64,000 nt of DNA from Deltaproteobacteria bacterium (GTDB lineage Bacteria > Desulfobacterota > Desulfobacteria > Desulfobacterales > Desulfatirhabdiaceae), in NCBI GenBank assembly GCA_016219185.1, contig JACRBZ010000065.1, positions 1-64,000 on the forward strand, in the 5' to 3' direction. Shown here one piece after another: positions 57,946 to 64,000 of the stretch. Numbering within the stretch: the stretch's first letter is position 1; every line of letters starts with the position of its first letter. Made by a program: the position numbers and the translations under genes. The notes beneath the pieces are model-generated. The model searched no databases. It saw only the letters and a program-made list of their open reading frames with translations, and was not told the origin of the DNA.

Positions 57946-58908
57946 TCATGCTTTGTCAGTGCCGGAAAAACATGGGGTTTCCATCGCCGACAGGAATTCG
58001 TTAAGCAGGCGATCCGCACCTTTTGACAGCAGGCGTTCGGCAAGTTGAACCCCCAGGGATTCGGCCTGGGATTCGGGTCCGGAAACCGAATCGCGGATAA
58101 TGTTTTTGCCATCCAGAGATGCCACAAGCCCGCGCAGGAAAATGGAAGTGCCATCGGTTTTTCCATGAGCGGCGATCGGAACCTGACATCCGCCCTGGAG
58201 CCGACGCAGAAACGCCCGCTCTCCCAGCACAACCCGCCGGGTCGGCACATGGTCCAGACCGGCAACGGCTGTGGCCGTCAGTGCGTCATTGCAGCGGATC
58301 TCGATGCACAAGGCTCCCTGGCCGACTGCGGGCAGCAAAACGTCTTCAGAAAGATACTCGGTGATCCGGCCTTCAAGACCCAGCCGTCTGACACCCGCCG
58401 CAGCCAGGATAATGGCATCCAGCTCGCGGGCATCCAGTTTTTTCAAACGGGTGTCCAGGTTCCCGCGTAGCGGAACGATGTTTAAATCCGGCCGCATATG
58501 AAGCAGTTGGGCGGACCGGCGAAGACTGCTGGTACCGATGCGGGCACCGGATTTCAGATCCTTGAGGCAAATGTTCCGGGCGGAGATTAAAACATCGAAT
58601 GGATTTTCCCGCTCCGGAATCGCACCGATACAGAGGCCTGCCGGTATATCCCCTGGCATATCCTTCATGCTGTGAACGGCGATATCAACGGCATTTTCCA
58701 GAAGCGCTTCTTCGATTTCCTTGACAAAGAGGCCCTTGCCGCCGATCTTGGCCAGAGGCACATCCAGAATTTTATCTCCCTTGGTTTTGATGATCCGAAT
58801 CTCAACAGACAGATGCGAAAGCTTCGCTTCAATGGTCTGTTTTACCCAGTTCGCCTGCCAGAGAGCCAGCATGCTGCCGCGACTTCCGATGCGTAAGATG
58901 GTTTTCAT
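57946..58908 (-). CDS. hemC: Hydroxymethylbilane synthase (porphobilinogen deaminase)
   Basis: 320 residues from the ATG at 58908, which overlaps the stop of the preceding small gene (TAATG). RIGSRGSMLALWQANWVK at the start, the substrate loop LRGNLDTRLKKLD near 145, and the cofactor-attachment Cys in LQGGCQVPIAAHG near 247. It supplies hydroxymethylbilane to HemD encoded next. Confidence 0.96.
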   Translation of the reverse strand: MKTILRIGSRGSMLALWQANWVKQTIEAKLSHLSVEIRIIKTKGDKILDVPLAKIGGKGLFVKEIEEALLENAVDIAVHSMKDMPGDIPAGLCIGAIPERENPFDVLISARNICLKDLKSGARIGTSSLRRSAQLLHMRPDLNIVPLRGNLDTRLKKLDARELDAIILAAAGVRRLGLEGRITEYLSEDVLLPAVGQGALCIEIRCNDALTATAVAGLDHVPTRRVVLGERAFLRRLQGGCQVPIAAHGKTDGTSIFLRGLVASLDGKNIIRDSVSGPESQAESLGVQLAERLLSKGADRLLNEFLSAMETPCFSGTDKA

Positions 58909-59144
58909 TAGTGACCACACCCGGCGCAGCTTGAAGAACTGCATCCGCCACAAGAAGACCCGACCGAAGCCGATGAACTGACCGTTTCACCGCCGCCCCC
59001 CTTGCAGACAAACCCGCAGGCGGACATGAGCCGGCTCACCTTCGGGCTACTGCATGATGGGCATCCATCGGGTTCCTGATTTCGAAACACCAGATATTCA
59101 AAATCTTTTTTACATTCCTGACAACGATACTCATAAATAGGCAT
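58908..59144 (-). CDS. FmdB-type zinc ribbon protein
   Basis: 78 residues. MPIYEYRCQECKKDFEYL with CPSC near residue 28 is the standard FmdB zinc ribbon; the C-terminus is Gly/Ser/Cys-rich (SCGGCSSSSCAGCGH). Such small proteins are called regulatory but their role is not settled. Coupled to hemC. Confidence 0.9.
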   Translation of the reverse strand: MPIYEYRCQECKKDFEYLVFRNQEPDGCPSCSSPKVSRLMSACGFVCKGGGGETVSSSASVGSSCGGCSSSSCAGCGH

Positions 59145-59185
59145 AACATTGAACTCCTCATCTGTAATATTTCAAAAAACAAAGG

Positions 59186-60469
59186 TCAGTCATCCGCCCT
59201 CTGTCCCTTTTGCATCAACCTGTTGAGTCTTTCGCGGTAAACCTCGTTTTCCGGAGCAATCGCCACGCTCTGCTGACAGAATAACCGTGCAATCTCCGGG
59301 TTTTCCCCGATCGTGTCGTAAAGTTGCCCCAATTGGGAAAAGGACTCAGCATCACCGGGATTGTTCTTGACCGCGCGGGTATAGATGGCGGTCGCTTCCC
59401 GCGGAAGGTTCAGGGCTGATAAACAGGCGCCCAGGGTTCTTAGCGCGGTTCCGGATTTCGGACGGGAATTCAGCGCGTTTTCCAGAAAGGGTCTGGCTTT
59501 TTCCGGACTCCCGGCCTCAAGATAAAGCTTGCCGGTTAAAAGGGCCAGCTCAAAAATCCCGTCATCAATGGCCGCGGCTTTCATGAAAAAATTCAGCGCC
59601 AGTTCTTTCCGGCCTGTCAGCAGGCAGATCACGCCCAGGTTGTACAGCGCCATGACTTCATCGGGCTTGAGAAGCAGCGCGGCATCAAATTCCGCTTCCG
59701 CCGCATCGTACATCTCCATCATGCCGTAACAAACGCCCAGGCTGTTATGAACATTGACGTTGGCAGAATCCAACTGCAAAGCCTTTTGATACTCTTCAAC
59801 AGCCCCGGGCAGATTTCCGGCCTGATAAAGCTGGTCCCCGCTGATGTTCAGGCTGACGGCATCCAGAACCACCAAGCTCCCGGTACCCATAATCGCTGCA
59901 TGGGTCAATGCCTTCCAGGCGTTCCACACCGTGTCGTTTCGAGTGAAACCGGCCAGCGGATAAACCGCAATCCCGATAAAAACCGTTTCTTTTTGAAATT
60001 GTGCCAGACTATTCTGAATATTCACCGCAAGATTTCGGCAAACGGACAGATCGGTTTCCGGAATCACGCACCCAAGGGTATCGGGCCTGATCAGCCCCCA
60101 CATGGCATGAACCGGCCGGCTCAACTGCTCCAGGATAAAACCGGCATTCAATAAAAACGGATCAACGGCATCGACGACTCCCGCGCTTAACCGGGAATCC
60201 GACCGAATCATCAAAACACTGAACCCGGAATCCCCCATTTGCTTCAGTGCCTCATCCACAAAAGCCTGGCCAGCCAGTACACCGGGAAACGCACTTGAAA
60301 AAGCATCCTGAATTTCCTCGGATAATACCGGGACTAACGAATCCGACAAATGAGACGCTTCCGAACCTTTTCCGGATGGTGAAAGGGTTTTTGAAAACAA
60401 AAACACCTGCGAAGTTCCGGGTGAAACCACCGAAGTCATGTCTGGTTTTTCCAAAGCCATCATTTTCAT
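59186..60469 (-). CDS. TPR protein with a degenerate GGDEF-like N-terminal domain
   Basis: 427 residues from the ATG at 60469, which overlaps the selA stop region (AAAGGAACTAGTC upstream). Residues about 60-220 resemble a GGDEF fold without the active-site motif (VFIGIAVYPLAGFTRNDTV and then WKALTHAAIMGTGSLVVLD where GGDEF proteins have ADxALYxAK). Residues about 225-420 are five or six TPR repeats (LYQAGNLPGAVEEYQKALQL, YDAAEAEFDAALLLKPDE, ATAIYTRAVKNNPGDAES). Probably a scaffold; partner unknown. Confidence 0.75.
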   Translation of the reverse strand: MKMMALEKPDMTSVVSPGTSQVFLFSKTLSPSGKGSEASHLSDSLVPVLSEEIQDAFSSAFPGVLAGQAFVDEALKQMGDSGFSVLMIRSDSRLSAGVVDAVDPFLLNAGFILEQLSRPVHAMWGLIRPDTLGCVIPETDLSVCRNLAVNIQNSLAQFQKETVFIGIAVYPLAGFTRNDTVWNAWKALTHAAIMGTGSLVVLDAVSLNISGDQLYQAGNLPGAVEEYQKALQLDSANVNVHNSLGVCYGMMEMYDAAEAEFDAALLLKPDEVMALYNLGVICLLTGRKELALNFFMKAAAIDDGIFELALLTGKLYLEAGSPEKARPFLENALNSRPKSGTALRTLGACLSALNLPREATAIYTRAVKNNPGDAESFSQLGQLYDTIGENPEIARLFCQQSVAIAPENEVYRERLNRLMQKGQRADD

Positions 60470-60471
60470 GA

Positions 60472-61893
60472 CTAGTTCCTTTTCAAAAGCTCCGCTACAG
60501 CCGTTTGAATCCACTGCAGTTCATCGTCCTGTAGGGTTCGGACATCCATCAGGAAGACATCGGTTTCAATTCTGCCGATGACGGGAGGAATGTGATGCCG
60601 CAAAAACGATTCCACGGCATGCGTCGATATCCCGGTCACCCGCATTCCAACGCAGACCGTTGGAATGTCCAAAAGGGGAAGAGAGCCGCCGCCGGCCCGT
60701 GAAGATAACGCATGTTGGGTCAGGCCCAGCCGCAAATCCCCGATATCGGACAACAGCGCACATAGCCGGTCCGCCCGGAGCTGAATCTCGCTTATCGGCA
60801 GAGTCAGCATGCGTAATGTCGGAATGGCTTGCCTGGCCTTTTCCGGATCCCGGTACAGGCAAAGCGTACTTTCCAGAGCCGCAAGGGTCAACTTGTCGAT
60901 GCGAAGCGCCCGGGTCAGGGGATTCTGTTTGATGCTATCCAGAATGGTCCTTGTTCCCAGAATGATCCCGGCCTGGGGGCCACCCAGAAGCTTATCTCCG
61001 CTAAAAGTAATCACATCGGCACCGGATGCAACCGACTCTTGAACCGTGGGTTCTTTTTGCATCCCGTATCGTGAAAAATCAACCAGGGTGCCGCTTCCCA
61101 GATCTTCCATCACCGCAATCCCTTTGGTTTTCCCCAGGGTTACCAGATCGCTGAGCGAAACCGAAGCCGTAAACCCCGTCACCCGATAATTGCTGGTATG
61201 CACTTTCAGCAGCAGACCCGTTGAATCCCCTATGGCCCCGGCATAGTCCTTTAAATGGGTGCGGTTGGTCGTCCCCACTTCCTTAAGAATGGCGCCTGTT
61301 CTGGCCATCACATCCGGAATGCGGAAGGATCCCCCGATTTCAACCAGTTCCCCTCTGGAAAGCACCACTTCTTTTCCTTTGGCCAGCGTATCCAGGCACA
61401 GCAGCACAGCAGCGGCGTTGTTGTTGACCGCCATGGCCGCCTGGGCTCCGGTGATCTCGCAGAGGATATCCTCGACGGCCCGGTAACGGGACCCGCGTTT
61501 TCCCGCGTTGATATCAAATTCCAGGTTTGAATACCTGCCTGCAATGACCTGAAGATTGGCAATGGCCTCATCCGCCAGAAGGGATCTGCCCAGGTTCGTG
61601 TGCACCACCACACCCGTTGCGTTGATGGTTCTGAAAAGATTCAAAGACATGGCGGCCGTCACCGATTCTCTGATTCTTTCAACAACAGATGCATCGGACA
61701 GCCCCTGTTCAATCACTTCAGAGCTGTTTTCAAGAATGGCCGTGCGAAGCGACTCAATCACCAGACGGGCGGATTTGGTTACCACGGATACGGGAATGTC
61801 CTGAAAAAAAACATCGGATTTTGCCAGCTCCAGCATCCGATCAACACCGGGAAGCCGGCGCAGCAGCATTTGTTGAGTTTCAGAGAGTTTCAT
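60472..61893 (-). CDS. selA: L-seryl-tRNA(Sec) selenium transferase
   Basis: 473 residues, usual SelA length. NATGVVVHTNLGRSLL near residue 89, GTTNRTHLKDY near 206, and the PLP-binding Lys in TFSGDKLLGGPQAGII near 295. It makes selenocysteinyl-tRNA for the three formate dehydrogenases seen here. selB and selC are not in the window. First gene of the minus-strand operon that continues through moaA. Confidence 0.97.
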   Translation of the reverse strand: MKLSETQQMLLRRLPGVDRMLELAKSDVFFQDIPVSVVTKSARLVIESLRTAILENSSEVIEQGLSDASVVERIRESVTAAMSLNLFRTINATGVVVHTNLGRSLLADEAIANLQVIAGRYSNLEFDINAGKRGSRYRAVEDILCEITGAQAAMAVNNNAAAVLLCLDTLAKGKEVVLSRGELVEIGGSFRIPDVMARTGAILKEVGTTNRTHLKDYAGAIGDSTGLLLKVHTSNYRVTGFTASVSLSDLVTLGKTKGIAVMEDLGSGTLVDFSRYGMQKEPTVQESVASGADVITFSGDKLLGGPQAGIILGTRTILDSIKQNPLTRALRIDKLTLAALESTLCLYRDPEKARQAIPTLRMLTLPISEIQLRADRLCALLSDIGDLRLGLTQHALSSRAGGGSLPLLDIPTVCVGMRVTGISTHAVESFLRHHIPPVIGRIETDVFLMDVRTLQDDELQWIQTAVAELLKRN

Positions 61894-62035
61894 GAAGATA
61901 GATGATTGCCCTTTATCTATGGACTTTTAATTTTCAAACTAGTAACATATCATCTTAAAGTCAATGGGTTCAATAGATTTATTCACAGGTTTGATACAAA
62001 ATCTCTATTTATCAGGAAATCCCAAAAGGGGGATT

Positions 62036-63085
62036 ATGAAAAACATTCTGGTGACCGGCGGGTGTGGATTTATCGGATCGAATTTTATCCGCTACCTGCT
62101 TTCTGAATCCGATTTTAGTGGCCGGGTGATCAACGTGGACCGCCTGACCTATGCCGGAAACCCGGAAAATCTTAGCGGCATCGACACCGAATTCAAGAAT
62201 CGCTACGTCTTTGTCAAAGCGGATATCTGCGACCGGGCCGCCATGTCCGAGGTGTTCGATGCCTATCAAATCGATACCATCTGCCATTTTGCCGCGGAAT
62301 CGCATGTTGACCGATCCATTGCCGAACCCGATGCCTTTATCAAAACCAATATCAACGGGACGTTCAATCTGCTGGAACTGGCCAGGCAGAACATGAATCG
62401 CCTGCTTTTGTTTCACCATGTCAGCACCGACGAAGTCTTTGGCTCCCTGGGCAGTGACGGCTATTTTTCTGAAACCACGGCTTATGATCCCAGCAGTCCC
62501 TATTCGGCTTCAAAAGCAGCTTCCGATCATCTGGTCATGGCCTACAGCCGCACCTACGGTCTGCCGATAACCCTTTCCAACTGTTCCAACAATTACGGCC
62601 CTTATCATTTTCCGGAAAAACTGATTCCCCTGATGATCTTGAACGCCCTGGAAGGAAAGCCCCTGCCGGTTTACGGAAACGGCCGGAACGTCAGGGACTG
62701 GCTGTTTGTCAGGGATCACTGCCGGGCTGTCTGGCTCATCATGCAAAAGGGCCGGCGCGGAGAAACCTACAACATCGGCGGACGATGCGAAATGGCCAAC
62801 CTTTCCGTGGTGGAGATGATCTGCGATATCATGGACGAGGTGGTGCCGACAGCCGTGGGAACCAGGCGGGACCTGATCACCTTTGTCAAGGACAGACCCG
62901 GTCATGATCTTCGCTATGCCATCGACTGCGGAAAAATCGAAAAAGAGCTGGGGTGGCTGCCGCAGGAGTCATTTGAAACCGGCATCCGAAAAACCATCCA
63001 CTGGTATCTGGAGCATCAGGACTGGGTTGACCGGATCAAGACCGGTGCGTATCTGGAGTGGATTGAATCTCATTATCAGATGTAG
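62036..63085 (+). CDS. rfbB: dTDP-glucose 4,6-dehydratase
   Basis: 349 residues from the ATG at 62036 (AAAGGGGGATT upstream; the frame is open to 61964). NAD-binding [27 protein letters not shown], catalytic [15 protein letters not shown] and [20 protein letters not shown] are characteristic of RfbB/RmlB. It makes dTDP-4-keto-6-deoxyglucose for cell-surface sugars. No other sugar-nucleotide gene is in the window. Confidence 0.95.
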   Translation: MKNILVTGGCGFIGSNFIRYLLSESDFSGRVINVDRLTYAGNPENLSGIDTEFKNRYVFVKADICDRAAMSEVFDAYQIDTICHFAAESHVDRSIAEPDAFIKTNINGTFNLLELARQNMNRLLLFHHVSTDEVFGSLGSDGYFSETTAYDPSSPYSASKAASDHLVMAYSRTYGLPITLSNCSNNYGPYHFPEKLIPLMILNALEGKPLPVYGNGRNVRDWLFVRDHCRAVWLIMQKGRRGETYNIGGRCEMANLSVVEMICDIMDEVVPTAVGTRRDLITFVKDRPGHDLRYAIDCGKIEKELGWLPQESFETGIRKTIHWYLEHQDWVDRIKTGAYLEWIESHYQM

Positions 63086-63102
63086 GATAAAGGATGGATC
63101 GC

Positions 63103-63387
63103 CGGTTTTTGTTTTCAAGGCTTTTGAGCAACCATATGCCGCTTGAGACGATCTTGTCTTTTAGCACCGAGAGCATCCCCCTCTGAGCTATCGGCCAACG
63201 CAACCCGTGATAAAAGGGGCTGTAGCGCAAAGCTGAGGAGCCCGGTCCCGCAGCCATATTCCAATGCGCTCATATGGGATGTGTTTGGAATCCTTGCGCT
63301 GATTTCCTCTGCGATAACGCGAGCCCGTTCAACTTTTACGGGGTCTGTGTCCCATGCTTTTGCTTTTGAATCAAAATCAATCACCAT
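63103..63387 (-). pseudogene. Broken class I methyltransferase fragment
   Basis: From the ATG at 63387 (AAGAAAG upstream) the frame encodes KAKAWDTDPVKVERA and SALEYGCGTGLLSFALQPLL, a methyltransferase start. After ADSSEG the expected continuation (GMLSVLKDKIVSSGI) is in the next frame, because a G-run near 63181 has one base too many. It then ends near rfbB without the remaining two thirds of the fold. Confidence 0.7.
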
Positions 63388-64000
63388 ATGTTTTCTTTCT
63401 TGCAGAAAATGATCCTGCTGATAAAATATTATCCATTTTTCAAATCCTTTCCACTGTCCATATCATTATGGCATGTTGATTCATCCCGGTCCGCAAGTCA
63501 GAAACTCCCCTTCCGGGATCAACACCAGTTACGTGCCGTATTTAACGCAATTTGAATAAGTTCAGGCTCTTTCGTGACTTAAAATTAACACGACCAATAA
63601 TATTTTTTCAAGATTACCATTGGCAATAGCCGAAGAACCCTGATCAACACCAGCTCAATCAGCCTGAAACAGTTTTCTCCGAATGAAAGCGGTGTGCTCA
63701 GAGCGGCTTTGAAAAAACCCTCTTGCAGAACGTTGGTTATAAATGTTATCTGTATTATTAAAGACATACTCACCGTTACATTCACGTTTCTGATCAAAAA
63801 TATTTTGGAATCAGGGGATACAAAATTGTATTACCCTGTTAAAAAATGAAAGGAGGCGATTAAAAGTCAGCGTTGTCTGGCTTGAAAATTGCTTGCTGGC
63901 AACAATTGCCCACCGGGCGCACCTTAATTTTTATAGCTTGAAGGGGAGCAAAATATTTCAAAAAATATGCGCTGGTACCATTTTTTCTCTTGACATTTAA
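63388..64000. other. Intergenic region to the window end
   Basis: About 610 bases with no gene that can be supported. Seen: an imperfect inverted repeat (ATCCCGG at 63483 and CCGGGAT at 63513), a GGAGG-like sequence near 63852 without a following start codon, and TTGACATTTAA at the very end, possibly the -35 box of a gene outside the window. Confidence 0.4.

Noticed and set aside
63483..63519. Terminator between rfbB region and window end
   Set aside because: The inverted repeat has only 7 paired bases with a 23-base loop and no T-run, and no gene ends close to it.
63585..63797. 70-codon minus-strand frame in the terminal intergenic region
   Set aside because: Hydrophobic but without ribosome site, family resemblance or supporting context.

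Overview
The window reads as chromosome of a strictly anaerobic, formate-using bacterium, most likely a Desulfobacterota (sulfate-reducing or syntrophic type). The reasons are three selenocysteine-containing formate dehydrogenases (each an open frame crossed by one in-frame TGA followed by a SECIS-like hairpin), an 11-subunit-type complex I cluster lacking nuoEFG, selA, moaA, FdhE, and a large set of genes that look devoted to molybdenum/tungsten handling. No rRNA, tRNA, CRISPR array or intact insertion sequence was recognised.

Layout. 0-7 kb: a molybdopterin oxidoreductase running off the left edge and an FmdE-MoeA-like fusion (both minus strand), then a Tat-exported selenocysteine formate dehydrogenase with its iron-sulfur subunit and FdhE (plus). 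7.4-19.6 kb (cluster 1): TonB-dependent receptor, TonB, an Oxidored_molyb-like small protein, FmdE with zinc ribbon, methyltransferase, DUF364-type protein, FecCD-type ABC importer (ATPase, permease, binding protein), a radical SAM protein fused to the C-terminal lobe of a metal/siderophore-type binding protein, and an XRE regulator with a PBP-like effector domain and its own operator. 19.8-22.7 kb: gabD-like aldehyde dehydrogenase, GNAT acetyltransferase and a zinc-peptidase-like protein. 22.7-31.5 kb (cluster 2): a second, partly decayed version of cluster 1 (MarR regulator, FecCD permease and ATPase, methyltransferase, radical SAM-PBP fusion, second TonB receptor) with broken copies of the methyltransferase, FmdE and radical SAM genes, and duplicated promoter-like DNA. 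31.5-36.3 kb: modC, modB, modA and another DUF364 gene, then a second modA-modB pair. 36.3-54.3 kb: two paralogous cytoplasmic selenocysteine formate dehydrogenases with NuoG-like N-termini flank a nuoABCDHIJK-antiporter-antiporter-nuoM-nuoN operon. 54.4-55.3 kb: unknown membrane protein. 55.3-61.9 kb (minus): selA, TPR protein, FmdB-type zinc ribbon, hemC, cobA-hemD and moaA. 62-64 kb: rfbB and a broken methyltransferase.

How it fits together: most of the window can be read as a supply chain for Mo/W-selenocysteine formate dehydrogenases: metal uptake (TonB/FecCD clusters and ModABC), pterin synthesis and insertion (MoaA, MoeA-like, FdhE), selenocysteine synthesis (SelA), and the enzymes and membrane complex that use them. 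The substrate of clusters 1 and 2 is inferred from context and not shown by the sequence. The most unusual feature is the radical SAM-binding-protein fusion, present twice and each time beside a FecCD transporter and a TonB receptor.
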